Positions 17,197-26,323 of a stretch of DNA of 64,000 bases are shown here, in pieces. Under the pieces are notes generated by a model. That model worked only from the letters and a program-made list of their open reading frames with translations, was not told where the DNA came from and made no database searches. The DNA is taken from contig NZ_CP022584.1 in NCBI RefSeq assembly GCF_002240225.1, positions 4,058,094-4,122,093 on the forward strand. The letters are read 5' to 3'. This DNA is from Paenibacillus physcomitrellae. Lineage in GTDB: Bacteria > Bacillota > Bacilli > Paenibacillales > Paenibacillaceae. The number at the start of each line of letters is the position of its first letter. Position 1 is the stretch's first letter. A program made the translations under genes and the position numbers.

Positions 17197-18192
17197 ATGG
17201 CACAAACAGAACCGAAGAAAATCAAATGGGGCATTCTAAGCACCGGCTGGATTGCCGAGATGTTTGTTCAGGACTTGGCTCACGTTGCTAACGGGGAATG
17301 TGTGGCGGTTGGCTCGCGAACTTTGGAAAGCGCTTCTAAATTTGCTGAGAAATTTGGCATTCCGCGCGCTTACGGCAGTTATGAAGAACTGGTTCAGGAC
17401 CCGGACATCGATGTCATTTACATAGGCACACCACATCCTTATCATAAGGAAAATACGTTAACCTGCCTTCGCGCGGGCAAAGCGGTATTGTGCGAGAAAC
17501 CTTTTACGCTCAACGCCCGGGAGCTGCAGGAAATGATCGACCTGGCCAAGGAGAAAGGTTTGTTCCTCATGGAGGCCATGTGGACCCGCTTTCTGCCTGC
17601 GATCCGCAAAGTCAGAGAATGGATTGCCGAAGGGCGGATTGGCGAAGTCAAAATCGTCAAAGCCGAATTCGGCTTCAAGGCGGATTGGAACCCGCAGCAC
17701 CGGCTGCTGAACCGCGAGCTTGGCGGCGGAGCTCTGCTGGATGCGGGGATTTACCCGGTATCCTTTGCATCGATGGTTCTCGGTCCTTCTCCGGAGCAGG
17801 TGCACAGCACCGCTCATATCGGCGAAACCGGCGTGGATGAGCATTTCTCCATCCTGCTGGATTACGGCAGCGGCAAATCCGCGCTGCTTAGCGGAGGTGT
17901 ACGTATTGGCATGCCGAACGAAGCGATCATCTACGGAACCGAGGGATATATCCGGGTTCCTTCTTTCCTGAGCGCCACAGCGGCAGCCCTGTATATCAAC
18001 GGGGAAGAGGCTGAAACGTTTAAAGATGACCGCGAAATCCACGGCTATAAATTTGAGGCGGAAGCAGTCGGCGAATATCTGCTGGCAGGCAAAGCGGAAA
18101 GTGATATCATTTCGCTGGACGAATCGCTGAAGCTGATGCAGCTGCTCGACAAGGTCCGCGGCCAGTGGGGCCTGGTTTATCCTACGGAATAA
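17197..18192 (+). CDS. Gfo/Idh/MocA family oxidoreductase
   Basis: 331-residue NAD(P)-dependent dehydrogenase. The N-terminal Rossmann domain begins IKWGILSTGWIAEMF and carries the family EKP motif in AVLCEKPFTLNARE. The C-terminal alpha/beta domain includes GGGALLDAGIYPVSFA. These enzymes oxidise or reduce sugars and cyclitols; this branch resembles trans-1,2-dihydrobenzenediol/D-xylose dehydrogenase-type proteins (MEAMWTRFLPA). AGGAGGG precedes the ATG. The gene appears to be a single-gene transcript that ends at the hairpin at 18231. Confidence 0.9.
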   Translation: MAQTEPKKIKWGILSTGWIAEMFVQDLAHVANGECVAVGSRTLESASKFAEKFGIPRAYGSYEELVQDPDIDVIYIGTPHPYHKENTLTCLRAGKAVLCEKPFTLNARELQEMIDLAKEKGLFLMEAMWTRFLPAIRKVREWIAEGRIGEVKIVKAEFGFKADWNPQHRLLNRELGGGALLDAGIYPVSFASMVLGPSPEQVHSTAHIGETGVDEHFSILLDYGSGKSALLSGGVRIGMPNEAIIYGTEGYIRVPSFLSATAAALYINGEEAETFKDDREIHGYKFEAEAVGEYLLAGKAESDIISLDESLKLMQLLDKVRGQWGLVYPTE

Positions 18193-18230
18193 ATAGAGCA
18201 AGGTAAGTTAATCATGGCACAGGCCAATGA

Positions 18231-18275
18231 AGCCGTCCTTTTAACCTTCAAGTTTGAAGGGGAAGGGCGGTTTTT
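18231..18275 (+). terminator. Intrinsic terminator after the Gfo/Idh/MocA gene
   Basis: CCTTCAA-gt-TTGAAGG inner stem extended by CCGTCCTT/AAGGGCGG, followed by T5. Confidence 0.8.
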
Positions 18276-18340
18276 CTCCGTGTTCAGATCCTCAAGCTGC
18301 CTGCTGTTCGTCGGTCATCTGTGGCTTAAAGGCATAAATT

Positions 18341-18372
18341 TGTATCATACACCTAATTAGGTGTATGATACA
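18341..18372. promoter_or_regulatory. 32-bp perfect palindrome, probable MarR operator
   Basis: The half-site TGTATCATACACCTAA is followed immediately by its exact reverse complement TTAGGTGTATGATACA. It ends 27 bases before the MarR start. A possible -35 TTGTAT (18340-18345) and -10 TATGAT (18364-18369), spaced 18 bases, lie within it, so regulator binding would block the promoter. Confidence 0.75.
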
Positions 18373-18398
18373 TATAAATTGGTTGGAAAGGAGCACCT

Positions 18399-18842
18399 GT
18401 GAGACAACGATATGTCGAAGAGATCGAGCATGAAGTGATCGCGATGATGCGGCGGGCCGATTTCAAACGGACGCTGGACGGTTCGGAAACCTCGATGGAC
18501 CGCTCGGCTTATTTACTGCTGAAGTGGCTGGAGAAGGATGGACCGGCGGCGATTGGAGCGATTGCCGAGGCTTTCCAGCTGGACCATTCCACGATCAGCC
18601 GGCAAATTGCGGCGCTTGAAGGCAAAGGCTGGATACAGCGGACGCCAAGCCCCGAGGATGCACGGATCAGCGTGATCGGCATCACGGAGACCGGCGCGGA
18701 GGCCGTTGCCTCAGCCCGGAGCAAGCGGACGGAATCATACGGCAGGCTGCTGCAGGATTGGACGGATGAAGAAGTGGAGACCTTCTCTTCACTGTTAACG
18801 CGGCTGAACCGGACGATTGACGCCTATAAGCGGCGGAAATAA
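18399..18842 (+). CDS. MarR family transcriptional regulator
   Basis: 147-residue winged-helix regulator: the recognition region is AIAEAFQLDHSTISRQIAALEGKGWIQRTPSPEDARISVIGITETG with the family DxR beta-hairpin (PEDAR). The start is GTG 18399 with AAAGGAG upstream. A perfect palindrome directly upstream is the likely autoregulatory operator. The isochorismatase-like gene follows by 70 bases on the same strand, so both are probably controlled together. The inducing ligand is unknown. Confidence 0.9.
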   Translation: MRQRYVEEIEHEVIAMMRRADFKRTLDGSETSMDRSAYLLLKWLEKDGPAAIGAIAEAFQLDHSTISRQIAALEGKGWIQRTPSPEDARISVIGITETGAEAVASARSKRTESYGRLLQDWTDEEVETFSSLLTRLNRTIDAYKRRK

Positions 18843-18912
18843 ACCACGGAATCGATTAACTCCGGCGTATATTCGCGCCAATACTATACAGTAAATTCCA
18901 AGGAGGATTATT

Positions 18913-19482
18913 ATGAACGAATTGAATGTGGATTTTAGCAAAACAGCGCTGGTGCTGATCGACCTGCAGAAAGGGATTGTCCAAATGTCGGATGGACAGG
19001 AAGTCGTCAATCAAGCAGAGAAACTTGTGAAGCTGTTCCGGAAAAATAACGGCTTTACCGCTTTCGTAAACGTAGCTTTTCATGACGGGAAAGACATGCT
19101 GCAGCCGTTCACCGATCAGCCGGCAGCCCAGGCAGGCGGCGAACGTCCGGCCGATTTTGCGGATTTTGTACCCGAGCTTGAGGTTGGGCCTGCAGACTAT
19201 GTCGTTACGAAACGGCAGTGGGGAGCTTTCTTCGGCACGGATCTTGATCTTCAGCTGCGCCGCCGCGGTATCGATACGATCGTGCTTTGCGGCATTGCCA
19301 CCAACATTGGCGTAGAGAGCACGGCAAGGGAAGCATTCCAGCACGGCTACAACCAGGTTTTTGTGACGGATGCGATGAAGACGTTCAGCCAGGAGCAGCA
19401 TGATGCAACGGTGAACTATATTTTCCCGCGTATTGGTAAGATCAGAACTACCGAACAGTTTCTGGCTCAAGTGCAGGCCTGA
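18913..19482 (+). CDS. Isochorismatase family cysteine hydrolase
   Basis: 189-residue cysteine hydrolase. The catalytic triad is visible as Asp17 (LVLIDLQKG), Lys100 (VVTKRQWGAFFGTDL) and Cys126 (LCGIATNIGVEST, with the cis-peptide motif before it). Family members cleave isochorismate, nicotinamide or small amides; this single-domain, stand-alone form is often annotated as a generic hydrolase. AAGGAGG lies seven bases before the ATG. It is predicted to be under the MarR regulator encoded just upstream and ends at its own terminator. Confidence 0.9.
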   Translation: MNELNVDFSKTALVLIDLQKGIVQMSDGQEVVNQAEKLVKLFRKNNGFTAFVNVAFHDGKDMLQPFTDQPAAQAGGERPADFADFVPELEVGPADYVVTKRQWGAFFGTDLDLQLRRRGIDTIVLCGIATNIGVESTAREAFQHGYNQVFVTDAMKTFSQEQHDATVNYIFPRIGKIRTTEQFLAQVQA

Positions 19483-19489
19483 TTGAACT

Positions 19490-19541
19490 AAAAGGGGCCG
19501 GCCCCTCCGTCAACCAGACGGTGGTGGGCCAGCCCTTTTCT
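19490..19541 (+). terminator. Intrinsic terminator after the isochorismatase-like gene
   Basis: Long stem AAAAGGG-gcc-GGCCC with GGGCC-ag-CCCTTTT around an inner CCGTC/GACGG hairpin, then T-rich sequence. Confidence 0.75.
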
Positions 19542-19549
19542 TTGTTCTC

Positions 19550-19592
19550 TTTGTTTCTTGATTTCTTGGTTTCTTGGTTTCTTGGTTTCTTT
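19550..19592. repeat. Tandem repeat of GGTTTCTT
   Basis: About five imperfect copies of an 8-base unit (gatttctt/ggtttctt) between convergent genes. No coding potential seen. Confidence 0.75.
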
Positions 19593-19618
19593 CTTCTGTC
19601 CCTTGTTCCAGTTCGGCG

Positions 19619-20152
19619 TTAGCCCTTTTGCGGCGTGAAACCTTCTTCAGCTAAATATTCGCCGGCTTCTTCCCGGGTTTCAAAAGCCATTTCAAGGCTT
19701 TCCCCGGAATAGATGTACCAAAGGTCGTCTTCGTATTTCAAGGTCAGCGTTTGACCGCTGTCATTCGTCCAGATGCCGCCGGAGGTCTGCGTGCGTACAA
19801 CAGACGGAACAGGCGGGGCGTCGGAAGCGGCCGGGGAAGGGGAAGCACCGGCAGGTTTGTCCGGTTCGCTGCCGTCTCCGGACAGGGATAGAATCGATTT
19901 TGCGACCAAGCTGCGCAGTTCAGCTTCCGAGTAATCGCGGATATTAACGAAACCTTTATCATCGGTTTCATAGCCTTCCAGAAGGCCCGCGTAAATGAAG
20001 CCGTTACCGTTTGGATGGATATGGTAGGCTACGGTCTTTTTGTCGTGCACACTTTGCTCATAGTGAAAATTAACCCGCTTCAGGGAGACGTTTCTCCGCT
20101 CCAGCTGCGGGAAGGATTCAAGAATCTCTAGTTTCTGTTCAAAGGTTAACAT
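19619..20152 (-). CDS. Hypothetical protein with Pro/Ala/Ser-rich linker
   Basis: About 177 residues from ATG 20152 (MLTFEQKLEILESFP); an ATG at 20194 would add 14 residues. The N-terminal part to about residue 100 looks like a compact alpha/beta domain (VAYHIHPNGNGFIYAG, VNIRDYSEAELRSLV). A linker rich in Pro, Ala and Ser follows, then a small C-terminal domain (LTLKYEDDLWYIYSGESLEMAFETREEAGEYL). I do not recognise a named family and no signal peptide is seen. It lies just downstream of, and on the same strand as, the membrane protein gene at 20236. Confidence 0.65.
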   Translation of the reverse strand: MLTFEQKLEILESFPQLERRNVSLKRVNFHYEQSVHDKKTVAYHIHPNGNGFIYAGLLEGYETDDKGFVNIRDYSEAELRSLVAKSILSLSGDGSEPDKPAGASPSPAASDAPPVPSVVRTQTSGGIWTNDSGQTLTLKYEDDLWYIYSGESLEMAFETREEAGEYLAEEGFTPQKG

Positions 20153-20235
20153 CGTTTTATCCAGCCTTTCGGGGTGATCATGGCTTGTAGGCATGATCTT
20201 TATAGATTCGTCTGTGATTATACCATAAGACGTTT

Positions 20236-21177
20236 CTAAAACATGCTCATGAACCCGCCGAACAAGGCCTGTACGGCGCTGAGCACTGTGGAATACAACA
20301 TTGTATAGATCAAATAGAACGTAATGGCATTCACGATAAACAGACTGTACATACCGTCGAGCCTGCCGATCGCCAATCTGGAAACCGGATGGCTCAGCAG
20401 AACAACATTAACTGCCAGAATCATAAATAGAATGGCTGCCATGAAGAAGAGATATGACAACCCATACAGCGTAATAAGCGCGGACAAATCGGCCAGGAGC
20501 AGGCAAGCGGCCACAGGCACCAGCAGTGCTCCAAAGCGGGAGACGGTGAAGGCCGCCCGGCTTTCCGTACCATTAAGCTTGAGGAGGCCGCCGGTCAGCC
20601 CTGCGGATACCGCCAATGTTAAGGCCATCAGGAACAGCGGCTTGATGAACGTGGTTCCGAAGGAAATATGCAGCGGCTCCAGCCGGATCACGAAATACAA
20701 GGCAGATAATAAAGAAATGATAAACATCGTCACCAAGCCGTGAACCAAGTGGACACTGCTGATGCCGCGGACCGTCTGATAGGGCTGACCCAGCATATTC
20801 AAGAAATAATTCAGGTATCTTTGACTTGCTTTCGCCGCCAGCTGTATCCGCTCATTTCCGGCTAAGCCCCGGCCCGCTGTTTCATGGCCCAAGTTATGGC
20901 CGGGTTGGCCGGCCATTTGTCCGGATGCTGATGGGGAGTCTGGCTCAGCAGCGCCGGATTGCAAGCTCCGCTGGGGAACTCTGGGGAATACGTAATGATC
21001 CCGGTCCTCCGGCGAATAAGGAGCAGCAGCATGGGTTAGCTCGGCTGTTAGTTCGGCTGAAGATGAAGCTGCTTGGGTACTCTCTTGAGAAGTCTTATGT
21101 AGGATTGAATCTTCTTCCTGCTTATTGTTGAGGCTAATGTTGCTAGAGTTTCTGAAACGCTGGTCTGGATTTTCCAA
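20236..21177 (-). CDS. Hypothetical membrane protein
   Basis: 313 residues. The first 125 residues are polar and low in complexity, rich in Ser, Ala, Gln and Glu, and presumably cytoplasmic. The remainder holds about five hydrophobic segments (for example LVTMFIISLLSALYFVI, LFLMALTLAVSAGLTGGLL, LLVPVAACLLLADLSALITLY). I recognise no catalytic motif; the layout resembles uncharacterised Firmicute membrane proteins with a flexible N-terminal arm. AGGAGG precedes the ATG. The next gene on this strand follows by 83 bases. Confidence 0.7.
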   Translation of the reverse strand: MENPDQRFRNSSNISLNNKQEEDSILHKTSQESTQAASSSAELTAELTHAAAPYSPEDRDHYVFPRVPQRSLQSGAAEPDSPSASGQMAGQPGHNLGHETAGRGLAGNERIQLAAKASQRYLNYFLNMLGQPYQTVRGISSVHLVHGLVTMFIISLLSALYFVIRLEPLHISFGTTFIKPLFLMALTLAVSAGLTGGLLKLNGTESRAAFTVSRFGALLVPVAACLLLADLSALITLYGLSYLFFMAAILFMILAVNVVLLSHPVSRLAIGRLDGMYSLFIVNAITFYLIYTMLYSTVLSAVQALFGGFMSMF

Positions 21178-21373
21178 TTCACTTCCTCCTAAAATTTACA
21201 TAAATAGTTCTTCTATTCTTCATGGTAAGTAATTTAATGGGCTTTGTACACCGAAAAATTGAAATTCAGACTGGAAATAGTCTGACAACGCTGCTTCTCT
21301 ATAACCCGTGTTATACTTAGTTTTAATGGTGTTTCGGGGGAAATGAGCATATACAAAAGGAAGGAGCTTGTTC

Positions 21374-22156
21374 ATGAAGGATGAACCTCATTTATCAGCC
21401 TCGTCCTCTTTGGACGGAAGGACTGGAGAACGGGTGCGCAAAGCGATTTTTCTGGATGTAGACGATACTTTGTACGACCATTTGAGTCCTATGCGGGAAG
21501 CGCTGGCGGAGGAGCTCCGGCTGCCGTCTGATTTTCCCTATGAACGGGCTTATTATCTGTTTCGTTATTACAGTGATCTGCTATCCGACAGAGAGGGCCT
21601 GTCCGCTTCTCCGGACAAGGACAAAATCGCCAATATGCAGAAGCAGCGGTTTATGCTGATGCTGGCCGATTTGGGGATTACGATTGACGATAAACAAGCC
21701 GGGCGCCTTCAGTCGGCTTATCTTGCCAGGCAGTTTGCGATCCGGCCGTTTGAAGGCGCTGTGGAGCTGATCGCCGGGTTGAGCCGGCAGGGGCATCTCG
21801 TAGGGTTAATTACGAACGGGGCGGGACCGCATCAAATGAAGAAAATCGAGGCCCTTCAGATGGAGGGTCTTATACCGAAGCAGAGAATATTCGTGTCCGG
21901 TGTTGTTGGTATGGCCAAACCCGATCCCGGGTTATTTGCCTATGTGAACCGGGTTACCGAAACCAAACCTGAACACAGCATTTATGTCGGGGATTCCTGG
22001 AGAAATGACGTAGCAGGCAGCCTTGGGGCCGGCTGGACCTCGATCTGGTTTAACCACCGCCGTGCGGAGCCGGAGTCTGGGCTTGATCCGCACCATGTGG
22101 TGTCCAGCTATGCCGAGATAAGCCGGATTTTATTAGGAGATCGTACGGGGGAGTGA
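21374..22156 (+). CDS. HAD family hydrolase
   Basis: About 260-residue haloacid dehalogenase-type phosphatase. Motif I is AIFLDVDDTLYD (nucleophile Asp28, Asp30 from ATG 21374), motif II is LITNG, motif III is around GMAKPD and motif IV is YVGDSWRNDVAG. AAGGAG lies seven bases before ATG 21374. The substrate is unknown; the YjjG/YsbA-like arrangement points to a small phosphoester. It is followed seven bases later by the first ABC exporter gene, so the three genes probably form an operon. Confidence 0.88.
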   Translation: MKDEPHLSASSSLDGRTGERVRKAIFLDVDDTLYDHLSPMREALAEELRLPSDFPYERAYYLFRYYSDLLSDREGLSASPDKDKIANMQKQRFMLMLADLGITIDDKQAGRLQSAYLARQFAIRPFEGAVELIAGLSRQGHLVGLITNGAGPHQMKKIEALQMEGLIPKQRIFVSGVVGMAKPDPGLFAYVNRVTETKPEHSIYVGDSWRNDVAGSLGAGWTSIWFNHRRAEPESGLDPHHVVSSYAEISRILLGDRTGE

Positions 22157-22163
22157 GGAAGAA

Positions 22164-24113
22164 ATGGCTTTCATTTTTACTTTTCTGAACAAATACCGCG
22201 TAGCAGCTGTTTCTGCCTTTGTTATGATGCTGGTCGAATTGGCGGTGGAATTGATTCAGCCTTATCTGATTTCCAAAATCATCGATGACGGGATTCGCGT
22301 GCAGCAGCTCTCAGTTGTCTGGTTATGGGGCGGTGTGCTGGTTGTCAGCGCTGTATTGGCGTTCCTGGCCGGCGTTTCAAGCTCTTTCTTCGCTTCGCAT
22401 ACCAGTCAGGGGTTTGCTTATGATCTGCGTGACCGGTTGTATAACAAGGTCCAGTCTTTTTCCTATTCCGTATTTGGCCGGTTTGCGGAGTCCTCGCTCA
22501 TTACCCGGCTTACCGGAGATATAACGGTGCTGCAGGATATGATCTTTATGAGTCTGCGCTTTGCCACCCGTGTGCCGCTCGTCGTCGCGGGAAGCATGAT
22601 AATGGCGCTTGTCGTCAATGTGAAGCTGGGCTTGTTCCTGACGGTGATGGTCCCGCTGCTGTTTGTGTTTGCTTTCTTCATGATGAAAGCGACGACCAGG
22701 CAGTTTCGCAAGGCCCAGCGCAGATTGGATGATGTGAACGGCATTATTCAGGAGAATTTGGTCGGTATCCGGCTGATTCGAGTGTTTGTACGGATGGGAC
22801 ATGAGGTGGAGCGATTCTCTCAAATGGCCTCCCGTCTGATGAATGACACGATAAAAGCGCTGCGGCTGACCGAAACGACGACACCGTTTATTCTGCTGAT
22901 GATCAATGCCGCAGTAATCGTCATCCTGTGGATGGGCCGGGTGGACATTCATACGGGCAGCGCTACGGTCGGAGAGGTTGTAGCCGTGATCAACTATTCT
23001 TTGCGCGTTACGGGGGCATTGTCGGCGTTGTCCTGGATCATGGCTTCTTATTCGCGGGCGGGTGCCTCTGCGCAGCGGGTCAGCGAAGTGCTGGATACAG
23101 AAAGCGATGAGGCGATGTTCGAGGAACAATCAGAGGCTGACCGTACTTCTGGTTCAGCTTCTGCCGTGGGAGAGAGCCGGTCAACCGGGCGGCCGGATCA
23201 CTTGGCTAATAGGACAGCAGCTCCTTCGGACGTTTCGGTCCAGATCCCGCGTTTTAGAGGAGCCGTCGAATTTCGGGAGGTCGGCTTCCGCTATCCGGGC
23301 AGCGAGGTGCAAATCCTCGAACAGATTTCCTTCGCGGCCGAGCCCGGGCAGACCATTGCGATTATGGGTGCGACCGGTTCAGGCAAGTCGTCACTGGTCC
23401 AGCTGATCCCGGGTCTGCATAAACCGACCGAAGGCAATCTGATCATAGACGGACAGGAGATATCCGCGCTGGATGTTTCCCAGCTTCGCAAAGCCATCGG
23501 GTATGTGCCGCAGGAAATTGTGTTGTTTGGCGGTACTATTCGGGAAAATATCGCCTGGGGGCGTGAAGACGCTACACTGGAGCAAATTCGGCAAGCCGCC
23601 CGCAGGGCCCAGATTCATAAGACGATTGAACATCTGCCGCTAGGTTATGACACGATGCTGGGACAAAGAGGCATTAACCTCTCCGGCGGGCAAAAACAGC
23701 GTTTGTCGATTGCCCGGGCGCTGGTTCGGGAGCCGGCGATTCTGATTCTGGACGACAGCACCAGCGCGCTTGACCTGCGGACGGAAGCGGCGCTGCTGAA
23801 CGCGCTAAAAGAGCTGTCCTGCACAACCTTCCTGATCACGCAGAAGATCAGCTCAACCCGTTCCGCCGACTTGATCCTTCTTCTGGATGAAGGCAGGCTG
23901 ATTGCTAAAGGCCGGCATGAGCAGCTGCTGGCAGACTCTTCGCTGTACCGGCGAATCTGCGAATCGCAGAATCAGCTTTCGGATGCGGACCTCACGGGTG
24001 CGGATCTTTCGAAGGCGGCTCGGCAGGAGGAATCTGCCCAGGCCGAACGCCTTCAGCCGGAGTCTGATAACGATAAAAGGGAGGGAGCAGCCCATGTTCA
24101 AAACCTTCGTTGA
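22164..24113 (+). CDS. ABC exporter half-transporter, degenerate-NBD subunit
   Basis: 649-residue fused membrane-ATPase half transporter. Six membrane helices occupy about 1-310, then a Ser/Gly-rich spacer, then the NBD: Walker A MGATGSGKSS, signature NLSGGQKQRLSIARA, Walker B AILILDDSTSALD. The catalytic Glu after Walker B is replaced by Asp and the H-loop His by Gln (LITQKISSTRSAD), so its own composite site should be poorly active. These are the traits of the degenerate partner in heterodimeric exporters such as BmrC/BmrD and TM287/288. The next gene overlaps by 20 bases and encodes the partner. Substrates are likely drugs or lipids. Confidence 0.9.
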   Translation: MAFIFTFLNKYRVAAVSAFVMMLVELAVELIQPYLISKIIDDGIRVQQLSVVWLWGGVLVVSAVLAFLAGVSSSFFASHTSQGFAYDLRDRLYNKVQSFSYSVFGRFAESSLITRLTGDITVLQDMIFMSLRFATRVPLVVAGSMIMALVVNVKLGLFLTVMVPLLFVFAFFMMKATTRQFRKAQRRLDDVNGIIQENLVGIRLIRVFVRMGHEVERFSQMASRLMNDTIKALRLTETTTPFILLMINAAVIVILWMGRVDIHTGSATVGEVVAVINYSLRVTGALSALSWIMASYSRAGASAQRVSEVLDTESDEAMFEEQSEADRTSGSASAVGESRSTGRPDHLANRTAAPSDVSVQIPRFRGAVEFREVGFRYPGSEVQILEQISFAAEPGQTIAIMGATGSGKSSLVQLIPGLHKPTEGNLIIDGQEISALDVSQLRKAIGYVPQEIVLFGGTIRENIAWGREDATLEQIRQAARRAQIHKTIEHLPLGYDTMLGQRGINLSGGQKQRLSIARALVREPAILILDDSTSALDLRTEAALLNALKELSCTTFLITQKISSTRSADLILLLDEGRLIAKGRHEQLLADSSLYRRICESQNQLSDADLTGADLSKAARQEESAQAERLQPESDNDKREGAAHVQNLR

Positions 24114-26016
24114 ACCCTTTAAACATCCTTATCCGAAGCTGGAGCAGCTGGATTCAAGTGCAGGGGCCGCTGGCATGAAGACGGGAACGGCCGTCCCGGC
24201 CCCGGCAGCAGGCCCTGGCGCAAGAGTCGGAAGCAGCGCCAGGGGCGGGCTTAAACCTAAAGCCAAACCGAAGAACTGGTCTGCCACGCTCGGCCGGATT
24301 TGGCTTTATTTGGCCAAACGCAAGCTGAAGCTGATACTGGTGCTGCTGATGGTTGTATTCAGCTCGGCGCTTTCGCTGCTCGGGCCTTACCTGATCGGCA
24401 CAGCGGTCGACCACTATCTTGAAGGAGGAAATGACGGGCAGTGGGTGAAGTTCCTGGCGGGGCTTGCTTTTGTCTACCTGCTGTTCTCCTTGACCTCCTG
24501 GCTGCAAAATATCTGGATGATCGAAATTGCCCAGGAGACGGTTTACCGGATGCGGTATGACCTGTTCTCTCATCTGCACCGTCTGCCTATCCCGTTCTTC
24601 GGCAAAAGGCAGCAAGGGGAGATTATGAGCCGGCTGACGAATGACGTGGACAACGTCAGTTCAACCCTCAACAGCTCGGCCATTCAGCTGTTCTCCAGCG
24701 TGCTCATTCTGATCGGCACATTGTCAGTTATGCTGTTTCTCAGCCCGCTGCTGACCCTGCTGACGTTCATCGTGGTGCCGCTCATGATGCTGGGCATGCG
24801 CTGGATTACCCGGCGAACGGGTCCGCTATATAAGCAGCGCCAGCGCAATCTCGGCGAGCTGAACGGGTTTATCGAAGAGACGTTGTCCGGACAGCGGATC
24901 ATCAAGGCTTTTTCCCAGGAGGAAAAAGTGATTCGGGGCTTTCGGCAGCGGAACGAAGAGATCCGTTATTCGGGATTTTGGGCGCAGACGATTTCCGGCT
25001 TTATTCCGAAGCTGATGAACGGACTTAATAACCTCAGCTTTGCGATCGTTGCTGGTATGGGCGGGATTCTGGCGATTCGTGGCTCCATTACGGTAGGCGT
25101 TATCCTCGTCTTTGTCGAATATGCTCGGCAGTTCACCCGGCCCTTAAATGATTTGGCCAACCAGTGGAATACGCTGCTTTCCGCCGTGGCCGGTGCGGAG
25201 CGGGTGTTTGAGGTGATCGACGAGGAAGTCGAAACGAAAGATGAGCTTGAAGCCGCTCCGGTCAGCCGGGTGAAGGGGGCTGTGTCTTTTTCCCATGTTG
25301 GTTTCTCTTATGAGGGGAATGGCGATACACTATCCAGCATTACCTTTGAGGCCAAACCCGGTGAGATGATCGCTTTGGTAGGTCCGACGGGAGCCGGGAA
25401 AACAACGCTGATCCAGCTGCTCTCCCGCTTCTATGACGCCACTTCCGGCACGATTACGCTGGATGGCCGGGATATCCGTTCGATGAAACGGGAAAGCCTG
25501 CGCTCCCATATGGCGTTTGTGCTGCAGGATTCTTTTCTGTTTCAAGGGACGATCCGGGAAAATATCCGCTTTGGCCGGCTGGACGCTACCGACGAGGAAG
25601 TCGAAGAGGCGGCCAAGCTGGCAAACGCCCACGGCTTCATCAGCCGGCTGCCCGGCGGTTACGACAAGGTGCTGGACGTAGGGGGCAGCGGCATCAGCCA
25701 GGGACAGAAGCAACTGCTTGCTATTGCCCGGGCAATTTTGTCGAATCCCGCACTATTGGTGCTGGATGAAGCGACGAGCAGCATTGATACCGTTACCGAG
25801 CTGAAAATTCAGGAAGGGCTGCAGAGGCTGATGCAGGGCCGCACGAGCTTTGTGATTGCCCATCGCCTGAATACGATCCGCCAGGCTGACAAAATTCTCG
25901 TGCTGAAGGAAGGCCGGCTGATTGAGCAGGGCTCCCATGAGGAGCTGCTGGCCCAGGGCGGATTCTACAGCAGCTTGTATTACGGGCGGCTGGAAGAACA
26001 GCAGCAGGAGGTTTAG
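24094..26016 (+). CDS. ABC exporter half-transporter, catalytic-NBD subunit
   Basis: 640-residue partner of the preceding gene. ATG 24094 has AGGGAGGGAG just upstream and lies inside the previous coding region, indicating translational coupling. A Gly/Ala-rich arm (about 18-50) precedes six membrane helices. The NBD has Walker A GPTGAGKTT, Walker B LLVLDEATSSID with the catalytic Glu, and an H-loop His (VIAHRLNTIRQAD), but its signature is the non-canonical ISQGQKQ. The complementary defects in the two proteins leave one full ATP site per heterodimer, as in known heterodimeric multidrug exporters. Confidence 0.9.
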   Translation: MFKTFVEPFKHPYPKLEQLDSSAGAAGMKTGTAVPAPAAGPGARVGSSARGGLKPKAKPKNWSATLGRIWLYLAKRKLKLILVLLMVVFSSALSLLGPYLIGTAVDHYLEGGNDGQWVKFLAGLAFVYLLFSLTSWLQNIWMIEIAQETVYRMRYDLFSHLHRLPIPFFGKRQQGEIMSRLTNDVDNVSSTLNSSAIQLFSSVLILIGTLSVMLFLSPLLTLLTFIVVPLMMLGMRWITRRTGPLYKQRQRNLGELNGFIEETLSGQRIIKAFSQEEKVIRGFRQRNEEIRYSGFWAQTISGFIPKLMNGLNNLSFAIVAGMGGILAIRGSITVGVILVFVEYARQFTRPLNDLANQWNTLLSAVAGAERVFEVIDEEVETKDELEAAPVSRVKGAVSFSHVGFSYEGNGDTLSSITFEAKPGEMIALVGPTGAGKTTLIQLLSRFYDATSGTITLDGRDIRSMKRESLRSHMAFVLQDSFLFQGTIRENIRFGRLDATDEEVEEAAKLANAHGFISRLPGGYDKVLDVGGSGISQGQKQLLAIARAILSNPALLVLDEATSSIDTVTELKIQEGLQRLMQGRTSFVIAHRLNTIRQADKILVLKEGRLIEQGSHEELLAQGGFYSSLYYGRLEEQQQEV

Positions 26017-26084
26017 GGGAACCACGAAGCAGCTGCAGGCCCTAAGCTCAGCCGGGTAGAAAACAATTTAGGCTGTTTGCTCGT

Positions 26085-26113
26085 TTGTGCTGGGTGGTCT
26101 TTTATGGTAAGGT
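26085..26113 (+). promoter_or_regulatory. Weak candidate promoter for the hflX leader
   Basis: TTGTGC (26085-26090), 17-base spacer, TAAGGT (26108-26113). Both elements match consensus only at half their positions, so this is tentative; its place 37 bases before the leader ORF is the main support. Confidence 0.3.
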
Positions 26114-26149
26114 AAAAACAATTCTAAGGATCGGAGGGTTTGCGAAGCG

Positions 26150-26194
26150 ATGTGGAACTTTATCCGTTTGCGTAATTACGCTTTGTGCATCTAA
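26150..26194 (+). CDS. Leader peptide with Arg-Leu-Arg arrest motif, upstream of hflX
   Basis: Fourteen-codon ORF encoding MWNFIRLRNYALCI, with AAGGATCGGAGGG upstream (GGAGG about 12 bases before the ATG). Residues 6-8 are Arg-Leu-Arg. The Arg-X-Arg motif stalls ribosomes when a macrolide is bound, as in the ErmD leader peptide, which also has 14 residues with Arg-Leu-Arg at 6-8. A terminator follows 130 bases later and hflX is the next gene, so this is read as the sensor of a drug-responsive attenuator. The ORF, ribosome site and motif are seen; stalling is inferred. Confidence 0.65.
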   Translation: MWNFIRLRNYALCI

Positions 26195-26323
26195 TTGAAT
26201 AGAGCTCAAGGTTCCTGCTTGGACAGCGGGACGAACGGGATTGGTCTGCATATGTACGTAAACCGGAATAGATAGCCGTGCCAGGCTGCAGTATAAGCTG
26301 CAGGTTGGTTTGCGGCTTCATCG

